Assembly (NCBI GenBank): GCA_937876095.1 | Contig: CALFIE010000006.1 | Coordinates: forward strand, 1 to 64,000 | DNA: 64,000 bases | Direction of reading: 5' to 3' | From: an uncultured Flavobacteriales bacterium | GTDB taxonomy: Bacteria; Bacteroidota; Bacteroidia; Flavobacteriales; Weeksellaceae | In this document: piece by piece, positions 1 to 11,444 of the stretch | How positions within the stretch are numbered: the stretch's first letter is position 1 | Layout of the letters: every line of letters starts with the position of its first letter | The notes under the pieces: generated by a model | What the model saw: only the letters and a program-made list of their open reading frames with translations | What the model was told of the DNA's origin: nothing | The model's database searches: none | Made by a program: the position numbers and the translations under genes

Positions 1-71
1 AACCTATTGCTGATTGGTTGCTCCTCAGCAGAGCCAATTTCCTCTTCGGTTTGATGGCGAAAAATTTATAA
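1..71 (+). CDS. C-terminal fragment of an unrecognised, possibly membrane protein (cut by window start)
   Basis: An open frame runs from the left edge to a TAA at 69-71 and reads PIADWLLLSRANFLFGLMAKNL in two parts (PIADWLLLSR then ANFLFGLMAKNL). The hydrophobic stretch suggests the end of a membrane protein, but too little is present to name a family. It converges with the polyprenyl synthase gene on the other strand. It could be a chance open frame; the other two frames close sooner or later without clearer protein character. Confidence 0.35.
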   Translation, partial: PIADWLLLSRANFLFGLMAKNL

Positions 72-132
72 CTATTTTTTCATTTAAAAAAGCACCATTT
101 TTTACCACATTGCCAAAAAAGAAATTGAAAAT

Positions 133-1110
133 TTAGAATTTACGCTCAATCACGTAATCCAACATCAGATTTAGGGCAGTTTTTGCTTCGGAATTGGGGA
201 ATTCTGCGAGAATATTCTTCGCTTTTTGGTAAAAGTCTTTCATCACCGTAATTGCATAGTCTAAACCTCCTGATTTTTTTACAAAATCTATGAGTTCTTT
301 CACTCTTTTTGGATCGTTGTTGTAGCGTTTTATGGTGTTGAAATAATATTTTTGGTCTTTTTGGTTGGCGTTTTTCAGGGTGTGAATCAGTGGAAGTGTC
401 ATTTTCTGTTCTTTGATATCGATTCCTACTGGTTTTCCGATGACATTGGACGTTAAATAATCGAACAAATCATCTTTAATTTGGAATGCCATTCCTGTAA
501 ACGTTCCAAATTCCCGCATTTTGATTGCAAGATTTTCATCAGCGTCATTAGAAAGTACGCCAATTTCGCAACAAGCAGCAATTAAGGTTGCTGTTTTCTG
601 ACGAATAATCTCAAAATAAATATCTTCGGTGATGTCTAATTTTCGGGCTTTTTCTAATTGTAACAATTCACCTTCACTCATTTCTCTGATGGTTCTTGCA
701 ATTACAGCAAGTAAATCGAAATCTTTGTTATCAGTAGATAACAACACCGATTTAGAGAGTAAATAATCTCCTACCAAAACCGCGATTTTGTTTTTCCAAA
801 GTGCATTGATAGAGAAAAAATTTCGGCGTTTGAAACTTTCATCTACCACATCATCGTGCACCAAAGTTGCAGTGTGAATCAACTCAATCATAGAAGCACC
901 TCTGAAAGTTTTCTCATTGACATTTCCCACCAATTTGGCACACAAAAACACGAACATTGGTCGCATCTGTTTTCCTTTGGTAGTCACAATAAATCGGGTA
1001 ACTTTGTCTAGAAGTGGCACGTTACTCTGCATAGATTCATAAAACTTTTGTTCAAAAAGTTTCATTTCGGCAGAAATCGGCTTCTTAATTTCTTCTACAA
1101 TATTAGACAC
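133..1110 (-). CDS. Polyprenyl diphosphate synthase (trans-isoprenyl diphosphate synthase family)
   Basis: This cytoplasmic enzyme adds isopentenyl diphosphate units to an allylic diphosphate to make a long all-trans polyprenyl chain, in flavobacteria most likely the menaquinone side chain. Both aspartate-rich motifs are visible: DDVVD at residues 86-90 and DDLFD at 213-217, plus GKQMRP at 47-52. At 325 residues it has the normal family length. The start is a GTG; it gives the usual MSNIVEEIK N-terminus, whereas the first in-frame ATG is 15 codons later. It appears monocistronic with its own promoter. Chain length (octaprenyl or other) cannot be read from the sequence with certainty. Confidence 0.93.
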   Translation of the reverse strand: MSNIVEEIKKPISAEMKLFEQKFYESMQSNVPLLDKVTRFIVTTKGKQMRPMFVFLCAKLVGNVNEKTFRGASMIELIHTATLVHDDVVDESFKRRNFFSINALWKNKIAVLVGDYLLSKSVLLSTDNKDFDLLAVIARTIREMSEGELLQLEKARKLDITEDIYFEIIRQKTATLIAACCEIGVLSNDADENLAIKMREFGTFTGMAFQIKDDLFDYLTSNVIGKPVGIDIKEQKMTLPLIHTLKNANQKDQKYYFNTIKRYNNDPKRVKELIDFVKKSGGLDYAITVMKDFYQKAKNILAEFPNSEAKTALNLMLDYVIERKF

Positions 1111-1150
1111 GCTTTATGAATAAAGATTAGTGATAGGTACTAATTGCTTA

Positions 1151-1179
1151 CAAATATACTTGTTTTTTGTGGAAACAAA
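1151..1179 (-). promoter_or_regulatory. Promoter of the polyprenyl synthase gene
   Basis: On the minus strand TATATTTG (1158-1151) matches the Bacteroidota -7 consensus TAnnTTTG, and TTTG (1179-1176) lies 17 bases upstream as a -33 element. The start codon is about 40 bases downstream. Confidence 0.6.
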
Positions 1180-1207
1180 AAAATGACAGGTGGTTTTGTG
1201 CGATTTA

Positions 1208-2101
1208 TCAGTGTTGGAATTCTGTGTTCGGAATAAAATATAAACGTTGCTTTGGATGAAAGCCAAATTTTAAGAATTGTTCATTACTAATGTAAATTCC
1301 GTCTTGGTTAACTGCAATTCCTTCAACTTGACCAATATGGAAAGCCGAACCCAACTTGTATTTCTTGGTAGGTTTACTGAAGAAATTTCCTAACTCATCC
1401 TCATCAAAAATCATCAAAAAAACCTTGGCTTTTTTGGTATATCCTACCAAAAATAACTGTTTGTTGAAATAAGCAGCATCGGTCACTACAAAATTGGTTT
1501 GGTACCTTTCTGCAGAAACAAGGTTTTGTTTTTCTGATTTTTGTGGGTCCAAAATATAGTGTGAAGTAGCTTTTGAAGCCCATTCTTTGGTGAAAATATG
1601 CAATTTACCATTCAAAAAAATCATTGCTTCGGTATCGAAATTATGCTGCAAATTTTTTGGTGAAAAATCACTTTGGTTTTGGTAAGAAAATGGTAATTTC
1701 AGTGATTCTTGCAAAGACTCACTTTTTTCAAAATTTTGGTCATCAGAAAAATTGAATTGATGCACCACCAAATCTTCTCGGTTCCCGAGATTATTCCCAA
1801 AATCACCTATATAGATATGGTTTGAATCAGTCGTAATTGCTTCCCAATCTATATTCGGCACATTAGTTTTAAATTTTTTGAGAATTTTGCCTGTTTTTGG
1901 ATTGATTTCGTAGATTTCGTTAGGATTTCCACCATCATTGAAGGTTAATAAATGCTGATTGAAAAAAGCCAAACCCGAAGTTTCTCTCAAAGAATCAGAC
2001 AATTCTGCAACTTGAAATTTCTGTAATGAAATTTTAGTGATTTTTTGAGCAAAAACGACTATTGAAAACTGTAAAATAATGAATAGTATAAGATTTTTCA
2101 T
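1208..2101 (-). CDS. Secreted protein of unknown function, probable beta-propeller
   Basis: I do not recognise a named family. The N-terminus (MKNLILFIILQFSIVVFAQ) is a signal peptide ending in FAQ, so the product is exported. The rest of the 297 residues contains repeated short beta-type segments such as LLTFNDGGNPNEIYEI, HIYIGDFGNN and LHIFTKEW, which look like blades of a beta-propeller (compare SdiA-regulated or phytase-like/esterase-like propellers). It starts 5 bases after the rlmN stop on the same strand, so it is probably co-transcribed with rlmN. No catalytic motif is evident. Confidence 0.75.
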   Translation of the reverse strand: MKNLILFIILQFSIVVFAQKITKISLQKFQVAELSDSLRETSGLAFFNQHLLTFNDGGNPNEIYEINPKTGKILKKFKTNVPNIDWEAITTDSNHIYIGDFGNNLGNREDLVVHQFNFSDDQNFEKSESLQESLKLPFSYQNQSDFSPKNLQHNFDTEAMIFLNGKLHIFTKEWASKATSHYILDPQKSEKQNLVSAERYQTNFVVTDAAYFNKQLFLVGYTKKAKVFLMIFDEDELGNFFSKPTKKYKLGSAFHIGQVEGIAVNQDGIYISNEQFLKFGFHPKQRLYFIPNTEFQH

Positions 2102-2106
2102 CTAAA

Positions 2107-3141
2107 TTATTCCACCGATTTATTGGCTAATTGTCCACAAGCTGCATCTATATCTCCACCTCTGCTTCGTCTGATCATTACAGTAATTCCGTTTCGCTCC
2201 AATTGTTTCACGTAATTTTCTGTCGCAATCGGATTAGATTGGTCGTATTTACCATCACCTATGCTATTGTATTGTATGATGTTTACTTTGCTTGGTACTT
2301 GTTTGCAGAATTTTATGAGCGCTTTTATATCCTCATCAGAATCATTGATTCCTTTCCAAATGCAATATTCAAAAGTGATGATGTTTCCTGTGTTTTCGTA
2401 CCAATATTTCAGCGAATCCATAATTTCGGTTAATGGAAATTTGGTAGAAAAAGGCATAATTTGATTGCGCTTTTCTTCGATTGCAGAGTGAAGTGATAGC
2501 GCTAATTTCACTTTCAAGTTTTCGTCGGCTAACATCTTAATCATTTTCGGAATTCCCGATGTTGAAACCGTAATTCTGCGCGGAGACATACCTAAACCTT
2601 CTGGTTTGGTAATTTTTTTGATGGATTCTACCACATTGTTGTAATTCATCATAGGTTCTCCCATTCCCATAAATACAATGTTAGAAAGCGGTCGGTCAAA
2701 ATAAAGTTTGCTTTGCCGATCAATCAGTGCAACTTGATCTACAATTTCCGCAACTTCTAGATTTCTCATTCTTTTGAGTTGCGCTGTTGCACAAAATTCG
2801 CAGTTCAAGCTACAACCAACTTGCGAAGAAACACAAGCAGTAGTTCTGGTTTCGGTAGGAATCAGCACAGATTCTACCAACAATCCATCGTGTAATTTCA
2901 CGCCATTTTTGATGGTGCCATCTTTGGATTTTTGCAAAACATCTACCGAAACCGGATTGATGGTGAATTCTTTAGAAATTTTATCTCGCAAATCTTTAGA
3001 GAGATTGGTCATTTCATCAATCGAATGTAGGTTTTTGCTCCACAACCAATCATACACCTGTTTCGCGCGAAAAGGTTTTTCTCCGATTTCATTGAAATAA
3101 TCGGTGAGTTGTGGCAGAGAAAGTGTTCGGATGTCTTTCAT
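2107..3141 (-). CDS. rlmN: 23S rRNA (adenine-2503-C2)-methyltransferase / tRNA A37 methyltransferase RlmN
   Basis: This radical-SAM enzyme methylates C2 of A2503 in 23S rRNA and of A37 in some tRNAs. The [4Fe-4S] cluster motif CxxxCxxC is at C110, C114 and C117 (GCSLNCEFC). Two further cysteines fit the RlmN mechanism: C103 upstream of the cluster, and C335 near the C-terminus (DAACGQL), which is the position of the methyl-carrying cysteine. Length (344 residues) is typical. It is the first gene of a probable two-gene unit with the downstream secreted propeller-like protein. A degenerate heptanucleotide repeat separates it from queA. Confidence 0.96.
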   Translation of the reverse strand: MKDIRTLSLPQLTDYFNEIGEKPFRAKQVYDWLWSKNLHSIDEMTNLSKDLRDKISKEFTINPVSVDVLQKSKDGTIKNGVKLHDGLLVESVLIPTETRTTACVSSQVGCSLNCEFCATAQLKRMRNLEVAEIVDQVALIDRQSKLYFDRPLSNIVFMGMGEPMMNYNNVVESIKKITKPEGLGMSPRRITVSTSGIPKMIKMLADENLKVKLALSLHSAIEEKRNQIMPFSTKFPLTEIMDSLKYWYENTGNIITFEYCIWKGINDSDEDIKALIKFCKQVPSKVNIIQYNSIGDGKYDQSNPIATENYVKQLERNGITVMIRRSRGGDIDAACGQLANKSVE

Positions 3142-3144
3142 TTT

Positions 3145-3233
3145 GATGGAAGATGGAAGTTGGAAGATGGAAGTTTGAAGTTTTTTGAAAAAAATGGGAG
3201 TTGAATTACAAAACTTCCAACTCCCAACTTCTA
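3145..3233. repeat. Degenerate tandem heptanucleotide repeat, two arms in opposite orientation
   Basis: Between queA and rlmN, 3145-3186 reads as successive 7-mers GATGGAA, GATGGAA, GTTGGAA, GATGGAA, GTTTGAA, GTTTTTT. At 3213-3233 the reverse-oriented units ACTTCCA, ACTCCCA, ACTTCTA follow. The two arms could pair as a long imperfect hairpin. Confidence 0.7.
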
Positions 3234-3245
3234 ACGTCGTGCTTC

Positions 3246-4301
3246 TTACAAAATCAGCATTGCATCTCCGTAAGAATAAAATTTATATTCATTTTTGATG
3301 GCTTCTTCGTATGCTTCCATGATAAAATCTCTATCTGCAAACGCAGCAATCATCATTAGTAATGTAGATTTTGGGGTATGGAAATTGGTAATCATTGCAT
3401 TAGCAACTCCAAAATCGTGAGGTGGATAAATAAATTTATTGGTCCAACCTCTGTAAGCCGAAATTTTTCGGTTAGATGAAACCGAAGTTTCCAAAGCACG
3501 CATCGTAGTAGTTCCTACTGCGCAAACTCTTCTACCTTCTGCAACCGCTTTGTTGATGAGATCAGCATTTTTTTCATCTATGATGGCTTCTTCAGATTCC
3601 ATTTTATGTTTAGACAAATCTTCTACTTCAATTGGATTGAAGGTTCCTAAACCAACGTGAAGAGTAACTTCTGCAAAATCAATTCCTTTGATTTCCAATC
3701 TTTTCATCAGATGTCTAGAGAAATGCAAACCTGCAGTTGGTGCAGCTACTGCTCCTTCAATTTTGGCATAAATGGTTTGGTATCTTTCTGCATCTTCTGG
3801 TTCTACTGCTCTTTTGATGTATTTTGGGAGCGGAGTTTCGCCTAATTCTTTCAATTTTTGGCGAAATTCTTCGTAACTACCATCGTATAAGAAACGCAAT
3901 GTTCTACCTCTGGAAGTGGTATTATCAATCACTTCTGCCACCAAAGATTCGTCTTCGGTAAAGAATAATTTGTTCCCAATTCTAATTTTTCTGGCAGGAT
4001 CTACCAATACATCCCAAACTCTGGTTTCTTTATCGAGTTCTCTCAAAAGGAAAACTTCAATTTTGGCACCGGTTTTTTCTTTGTTTCCATACAATCTTGC
4101 AGGGAAAACTTTAGTATTATTAAAAATAAACAAATCGTGTTCATCAAAATAATCTACTACATCCTTGAAAAGCTTATGCTCTATTGTTCGCGACTTTCGG
4201 TCTAGGACCATTAATCTCGCCTCATCTCTGTGTTCTGACGGATGCTCTGCCAAAAGGTTTTCAGGTAAAGTAAAATTAAAATCCGATGTTTTCATCTTCA
4301 A
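3246..4301 (-). CDS. queA: S-adenosylmethionine:tRNA ribosyltransferase-isomerase QueA
   Basis: QueA transfers the ribosyl part of SAM to 7-aminomethyl-7-deazaguanine in tRNA, giving epoxyqueuosine, the penultimate step of queuosine synthesis. The whole 351-residue protein matches the family: N-terminal [14 protein letters not shown], then [33 protein letters not shown] and [11 protein letters not shown]. The start could be either of two Met codons (residues 1 and 3). It is transcribed away from ligA with its own promoter. No other queuosine genes are in the window. Confidence 0.96.
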   Translation of the reverse strand: MKMKTSDFNFTLPENLLAEHPSEHRDEARLMVLDRKSRTIEHKLFKDVVDYFDEHDLFIFNNTKVFPARLYGNKEKTGAKIEVFLLRELDKETRVWDVLVDPARKIRIGNKLFFTEDESLVAEVIDNTTSRGRTLRFLYDGSYEEFRQKLKELGETPLPKYIKRAVEPEDAERYQTIYAKIEGAVAAPTAGLHFSRHLMKRLEIKGIDFAEVTLHVGLGTFNPIEVEDLSKHKMESEEAIIDEKNADLINKAVAEGRRVCAVGTTTMRALETSVSSNRKISAYRGWTNKFIYPPHDFGVANAMITNFHTPKSTLLMMIAAFADRDFIMEAYEEAIKNEYKFYSYGDAMLIL

Positions 4302-4347
4302 AATATAATTTTATTAGGTAAAGAAACAGCTCGTCTGTTTCAGCCGG

Positions 4348-4379
4348 CAAATATACGATATCAAGATAGCGGTTGTCAA
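4348..4379 (-). promoter_or_regulatory. Promoter of queA
   Basis: Minus-strand TATATTTG (4355-4348) with TTG (4379-4377) 21 bases upstream fits the Bacteroidota -7/-33 pattern; the queA start is about 46 bases downstream. Confidence 0.6.
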
Positions 4380-4484
4380 GTATTTTGGCTCCTATTTTTG
4401 AAGAAAGCATTTTTATCTAAAATTTTATAGAATTGGTGATGGTTTTGGCGTTTCTTAGCGCGAAAAAATTAGAGCACATTATTT

Positions 4485-4529
4485 ATTGTAAAAAAATACA
4501 ATTGCTGGATTTTTGTAAAAAATTTACAA
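4485..4529. repeat. Two adjacent inverted repeats in the queA-ligA divergent spacer
   Basis: ATTGTA-6-TACAAT at 4485-4502 and TTGTAAA-3-TTTACAA at 4513-4529 share the half-site TTGTA/TACAA. The 358-base spacer between queA and ligA otherwise holds only the two promoters and no open frame with protein character. Confidence 0.5.
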
Positions 4530-4536
4530 GATATAA

Positions 4537-6663
<2,127 letters not shown>

Positions 6664-6760
6664 GGTCGTTAAGTTAAGAGCGTTGTTAGAGCTTTGCACA
6701 TTTTCCACAAAAACATCGCAAAACATTTTTTAAAATCCTTATCTTTACAAAAAAACTGCA

Positions 6761-8326
6761 ATGGACTTGCATTTAGACCGATCGTTTAAATATTATTGGT
6801 TAATGTTTAAACGCCACGATTTTGCTTCTGGATTAACTGTATTTTTGGTGGCACTTCCACTCTGTTTAGGAATTGCGCTGGCTTCTGGAGCGCCTTTGTA
6901 CGCAGGATTACTTTCAGGAATTATTGGCGGAATTGTAGTCGGTGCAATCAGTGGTTCACAATTGGCTGTTTCTGGTCCAGCTGCAGGTTTAAGTACCATC
7001 GTTGCTGCTTCAATCGCAAGTTTCGGCGATTACCGAATTTTTGTGCTTTGTATCATCATTGCGGGATTTTTTCAGTTGCTTTTGGGCGTTTTTAAGTTGG
7101 GTGTTATTGCCAGTTATTTTCCAAGTTCGGTGATTAAAGGAATGTTGGCTTCAATCGGGATCATTTTGATTTCAAAACAAATTCCGGTTGCGCTTGGTTA
7201 TAATGGTGCAAAATTTTGGACAACCGATTTTTTTAATAATTTCAGTCCAGATAAATTGGTCGAAAATTTTGAAAATTTTAATAGTCATTTGACAAGAGGT
7301 GCAGTACTGATTTCCTTTATTTCATTAGCAATTTTAATTTTATTACAACAACCAAAGTTCAAAAAATACAATTACATTCCTGCTCCATTAACGGTAGTTT
7401 TAGTCGGAATTTTACTCAATTTATTCCTCACTTTTACAGGTTCTGGCTTTGCATTAGATGCGAAACAGTTGGTGAAAATCCCAAATAATATTTTTGAAAG
7501 CATTCAATTTCCTGAATTTTCTAAAATTTTTTCATCATCAGAAATTTGGAAAGACGGTTTGGTAATAGGGATTTTGGCAACTTTGGAAACTTTGCTGTGT
7601 ATAGAAGCGATGGATAAACTTGATAAACACAACCGAATTACGCCTGTTAATAAAGAATTGGTTGCACAAGGAATTGGGAATATGTTATGTGGACTTTTCG
7701 GCGCGATTCCTCTTACAGCCGTAGTTGTACGTGGTGCAGCAAATAATGATGCAGGTGCAAAAACCAAACAGTCTGCAATTGTACACGGAGTTTTGCTGTT
7801 GCTTTCGGTACTATTGATTCCATTTGTTATCAACCAAATTCCGTATGCATCATTGGCGTCAATATTGATTATGACTGGTTATGCACTTACTAAAGTCAAA
7901 ATTTTTAAAAATAATTTCCGACTTGGTTTAGACCAATTTATTCCTTTTGTAGTAACAATTGTTGTAGTTTTGATGACCGATTTGTTGATTGGCGTTTCCA
8001 TCGGTCTTTTGTTCTCCATCTATTACATTATTCAACATAATTTTAAAGAAAGTTATGACTTATCAAAAGACCATTATCAAGGTCTTGACAGATATGTCTT
8101 GAAATTGCACAGCAATGTTACTTTTCTAAATAAAGTAAAAATAAAAGATGCTTTGGAACAAGTTCCACCTTATACTGTTCTTACGATTGATGGAAGTGAA
8201 GTTCATTTCATAGATTTTGATATTTTAGAAATTATTTCAGAATTCAAAACAAAAGCACACGACAGACATATCGAATTGCATTTGGTAAATATAAAAGTGG
8301 TGGAAACGGTTGCTGATAGGCATTAA
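6761..8326 (+). CDS. SulP/SLC26-family anion transporter with C-terminal STAS domain
   Basis: An inner-membrane permease of about 430 membrane-spanning residues followed by a cytoplasmic STAS domain (from about residue 430). Family signatures include LTVFLVALPLCLGIALASG near the N-terminus, VSGPAAGLSTIV in the third membrane segment, and ALTKVK later. Known SulP members carry sulfate, bicarbonate or other anions; the substrate cannot be read here. The STAS tail is short but ends naturally (LHLVNIKVVETVADRH). It stands alone between ligA and the S46 peptidase on the same strand, with about 100 bases on either side; no carbonic anhydrase gene is next to it. Confidence 0.9.
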   Translation: MDLHLDRSFKYYWLMFKRHDFASGLTVFLVALPLCLGIALASGAPLYAGLLSGIIGGIVVGAISGSQLAVSGPAAGLSTIVAASIASFGDYRIFVLCIIIAGFFQLLLGVFKLGVIASYFPSSVIKGMLASIGIILISKQIPVALGYNGAKFWTTDFFNNFSPDKLVENFENFNSHLTRGAVLISFISLAILILLQQPKFKKYNYIPAPLTVVLVGILLNLFLTFTGSGFALDAKQLVKIPNNIFESIQFPEFSKIFSSSEIWKDGLVIGILATLETLLCIEAMDKLDKHNRITPVNKELVAQGIGNMLCGLFGAIPLTAVVVRGAANNDAGAKTKQSAIVHGVLLLLSVLLIPFVINQIPYASLASILIMTGYALTKVKIFKNNFRLGLDQFIPFVVTIVVVLMTDLLIGVSIGLLFSIYYIIQHNFKESYDLSKDHYQGLDRYVLKLHSNVTFLNKVKIKDALEQVPPYTVLTIDGSEVHFIDFDILEIISEFKTKAHDRHIELHLVNIKVVETVADRH

Positions 8327-8427
8327 TTTTCTAGAATTATACTACTACAAAATGTAATTTTTGTTAATCCAAATCACGTGATTTTTTTATCTAAAAAATC
8401 CTTATTTTTAGACAAATTTTTAGAACA

Positions 8428-10566
8428 ATGAAAAAACAAATTTTCTTGGCAATAATGCTTTTGGTTTTTACCAAAAATTTTGCACAACAATACGGCGGAA
8501 TGTGGATTCCTACAGAAATCAATGAAAAAGAGATGAAATCTCTGGGGATGAAAATTGGTGCAAAAGACATTTGGAATACTGAAAAACCAAGTATTAAAGA
8601 TGCTGTTGTTCAATTTGATGGAGGCTGTACTGCAGAGATTATTTCACCACATGGTTTATTACTTACCAATCACCATTGCGGCTATGATAATATACAAAAC
8701 CACTCAACTGTAGAAAATGATTTGCTAACCAACGGATTTTGGGCAAAAAACAAGGAAGGTGAACTTCCAAATCCTGGAGTTACAGTAGATTTTGTAACCG
8801 ATATTAAAGAAATTACCAAAGAAATTCTTGGAAACACCAACACTCTTTCTGGTGCAGATTTAAGCAAAAAAATTGCTGAAAATATTGAAAATTATAAAAA
8901 ATTTCAAAAAATAGAAAACTACCAAAGCATCATCGTAAAACCTATGTTTGCTGGGAATAAATATTATGCCTACACTGTAGAAACCTACAAAGACATCCGA
9001 TTGGTTGGTGCACCACCACAAAGTATTGGGAAATTTGGTAGCGATACTGATAATTGGGTTTGGCCAAGACATACTGGTGATTTTTCTATGTTCCGGATTT
9101 ATGCTGACAAAAACAACAAACCAGCTGAATATTCCAAAGATAACATTCCTTTTACCCCAAAACATTTCTTGCCAATTTCTGTAAAAGATATCAAAGAAAA
9201 TGATTTTACCTTTGTGTACGGATTTCCAGGTAGAACCAATGAATATTTGCCAAGTATTGCGATCGAAAAAATCATCAATGATACCAATCCTGCAAAAATA
9301 GAAGTTCGTGATATTGCCCTGAAAACTTTAGATGAAAAAATGCGTGCAGATGATGCTACCAGAATAAAATATGCATCTAAATACGCATCGGTTGCCAATT
9401 ATTGGAAAAAATGGATTGGCGAAACCAAAGGTTTAAAAAAATCTAACGCGGTTGCAAAAAAACAAGCGTATGAAAGCTCTTTGGTTATCAAAAATCCTGA
9501 AATAAAAAACACGCTTGCAGAATTTAATACTTTATATAACGAACAAGCTCCTTATACACTAAACAATGCCTATTACGGAGAAATTGTGAGGAATGCTGAA
9601 ACATTAACGCTAGCAAACCAATTCTATAATTTTGTTCAAAGTTATGAAGCTGGAAAAACTGACGATAAAATGATCAATAATTTTAAAAACAGATTGGCTG
9701 GTTTTTATAAAGATTTTGATGGAGAGTTGGACGCTAAAGTTACTTCAAAACTTTTGGCTTTATACGCCAACAAATCAAAACCTGAATTTTTACCTGAAGG
9801 TTTTGCACAATTCAAAGATGTGAATCAAAATTTAGTAACATTGGAAAAATGGAGCAAAAATTCGGTAATTTCGGGAAGAAATGCTGTTAACGGCGCAACT
9901 ACCAATTCAGACATCAATATGGTTTTCTCTAACGTTCCTGAACTGGTAAAAACTTTGAAAGCAGATCCTATTTACCAAACATTAGCAAAAATTAGAGAAA
10001 CTTATTTAGCAAAAACCGATGCCAAATTCACCTCTTTACAAAGCCAAATTGATGCGTTGCAAAAAAAATTTCTTGCACAAATGATATCTACAGATAAAGA
10101 GCGAAAGTTTTTTCCAGATGCCAATTCTACCTTGCGTGTAACTTACGGACAAGTGAAAGGATCTAATCCGCAAGATGCCATAACTTACCACTTCGAAACT
10201 ACTTTGGACGGTGTGATGGAAAAATATGTACCTGGAGATTATGAGTTTGATGTTCCAAAAAAATTAATACAACTGTACAACTCCAAAGATTACGGAATGT
10301 ATAAAAATGCTGCAGGTAAAGTTCCTTTGGCTTTCACTGCAACCAACCATACTACAGGTGGAAATTCTGGAAGTCCAGCTTTAGATGCCAATGGAAATTT
10401 GGTGGGATTAAATTTTGACAGACAATGGGAAGGAACAATGTCCGACATAAATTACGACGCAAAATTGTGCCGAAATATAATGGTGCAAACCAAATACATC
10501 CTTTTTATAATAGACAAATTTGCGGATGCAAAATGGTTATTAAATGAAATGAAAATTGTGAAATAA
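8428..10566 (+). CDS. S46-family dipeptidyl-peptidase, DPP11 type (Asp/Glu-specific)
   Basis: An exported serine exopeptidase that removes dipeptides from peptide N-termini, feeding amino acid catabolism. A signal peptide (MKKQIFLAIMLLVFTKNFAQ) precedes the mature chain. The chymotrypsin-like triad is visible: H83 in TNHHCGYD, D218 in HTGDFS and S647 in GGNSGSP. Eighteen residues after the serine lies R665 in NFDRQWEG. In the characterised Porphyromonas enzymes that position is Arg in DPP11 and Gly in DPP7, so acidic P1 specificity is inferred. At 712 residues it is full length. It is alone in its transcription unit. Confidence 0.93.
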   Translation: MKKQIFLAIMLLVFTKNFAQQYGGMWIPTEINEKEMKSLGMKIGAKDIWNTEKPSIKDAVVQFDGGCTAEIISPHGLLLTNHHCGYDNIQNHSTVENDLLTNGFWAKNKEGELPNPGVTVDFVTDIKEITKEILGNTNTLSGADLSKKIAENIENYKKFQKIENYQSIIVKPMFAGNKYYAYTVETYKDIRLVGAPPQSIGKFGSDTDNWVWPRHTGDFSMFRIYADKNNKPAEYSKDNIPFTPKHFLPISVKDIKENDFTFVYGFPGRTNEYLPSIAIEKIINDTNPAKIEVRDIALKTLDEKMRADDATRIKYASKYASVANYWKKWIGETKGLKKSNAVAKKQAYESSLVIKNPEIKNTLAEFNTLYNEQAPYTLNNAYYGEIVRNAETLTLANQFYNFVQSYEAGKTDDKMINNFKNRLAGFYKDFDGELDAKVTSKLLALYANKSKPEFLPEGFAQFKDVNQNLVTLEKWSKNSVISGRNAVNGATTNSDINMVFSNVPELVKTLKADPIYQTLAKIRETYLAKTDAKFTSLQSQIDALQKKFLAQMISTDKERKFFPDANSTLRVTYGQVKGSNPQDAITYHFETTLDGVMEKYVPGDYEFDVPKKLIQLYNSKDYGMYKNAAGKVPLAFTATNHTTGGNSGSPALDANGNLVGLNFDRQWEGTMSDINYDAKLCRNIMVQTKYILFIIDKFADAKWLLNEMKIVK

Positions 10567-10662
10567 TTTTTTCAAAAATTGACTAGTCCTAAAAAAAGTG
10601 AAGGAAAGTACAGCCTTTTTTCGTCTAATAAAAAAAACTTTTATAAATGATGATGAATTAAA

Positions 10663-11181
10663 ATGAATTTTGAAAAAATCTATGTTCAAAATCGTAAAAT
10701 GGTGTATAATTTGGCGCTGCAATATGTTCAGAACATAGAAGATGCCGAAGAAATTACCCAAGATATTTTTGTGAAAATCGCAGAAAAAATGGACTCTTTC
10801 CAAAAAAGTTCCGATGTAAAAACGTGGATTTACAGAATCAGCATCAACCAATGTTTGGATTTTATAAAAGCAAAAAATGCAAAAAAAAGGAGTATTTGGG
10901 GAAGTTTAGTACGCTTGAATGATCCTCAAAATTACTATCAACCAGCGCATTTTGATCATCCTGGAGTTATTTTGGAACAAAAAGAGGAAATTCAAAAAAT
11001 TTTCGAGGGCATCAATCAATTGCCTCCACAACAAAAAACGGTCATCATTTTATTAAAAATCGATGGAAGAACCCAAACTGAAACCGCCAAAATAATGGAA
11101 TTGGGAGAAAAAGCAGTGGAATCTCTGTTCCAAAGAGCCAAAAAAAATTTAACGACACTTTTAAACAAAAACGAAGGATAA
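10663..11181 (+). CDS. ECF-type RNA polymerase sigma factor
   Basis: A 172-residue sigma-70 family protein with region 2 (about residues 8-75, containing QNIEDAEEITQDIFVKI and VKTWIYRISINQCLDF) and region 4 (about 115-165, QLPPQQKTVIILLKIDGRTQTETAKIMELGEKAVES read in parts). No region 1 or 3, as usual for extracytoplasmic-function sigmas. The next two genes follow at 2 bases and with an 8-base overlap and encode membrane or periplasmic proteins, so this sigma is probably controlled by them. The ATG at 10663 is preceded by an AT-rich leader without a classical Shine-Dalgarno. Confidence 0.93.
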   Translation: MNFEKIYVQNRKMVYNLALQYVQNIEDAEEITQDIFVKIAEKMDSFQKSSDVKTWIYRISINQCLDFIKAKNAKKRSIWGSLVRLNDPQNYYQPAHFDHPGVILEQKEEIQKIFEGINQLPPQQKTVIILLKIDGRTQTETAKIMELGEKAVESLFQRAKKNLTTLLNKNEG

Positions 11182-11183
11182 GA

Positions 11184-11444
11184 ATGAAAAATTCGTCTAA
11201 TAATTTTATGGAACTCGAAATTTTGACCAAAATTCAACAAGTAGAACCAAAAGATGAACTGTACACTCAAATTTTGGAGAAAATACAGCAAAAAAATACC
11301 ATTTCTTGGAATTGGGTTCGCATTGCCGCATGTTTTTTCATTATAGCGTTGGCTACAGAATACACTTTAGTTCACAAAAAAAATACACAACTAGAATTGG
11401 CAAATTTATTACCACAAAACTCAAATATATTGTATTATGAATAA
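11184..11444 (+). CDS. Small single-pass membrane protein, candidate anti-sigma factor
   Basis: An 86-residue protein with a charged N-terminal half of about 45 residues, one membrane segment (VRIAACFFIIALATEYTLV) and a short outer tail. No family is recognised. It starts 2 bases after the sigma factor stop, with AAGGA before the ATG, and its end overlaps the next gene by 8 bases. Size, topology and position (cytoplasmic segment, one helix, between an ECF sigma and a CpxP-like protein) are those of CnrY-type small anti-sigma factors; that role is inferred from context only, as no sequence motif proves it. Confidence 0.75.
   Translation: MKNSSNNFMELEILTKIQQVEPKDELYTQILEKIQQKNTISWNWVRIAACFFIIALATEYTLVHKKNTQLELANLLPQNSNILYYE

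Noticed and set aside
2774..3100. A 108-residue open frame opposite rlmN
   Set aside because: It lies wholly within rlmN on the other strand and its residues are only the mirror of a strongly conserved gene; no protein character.
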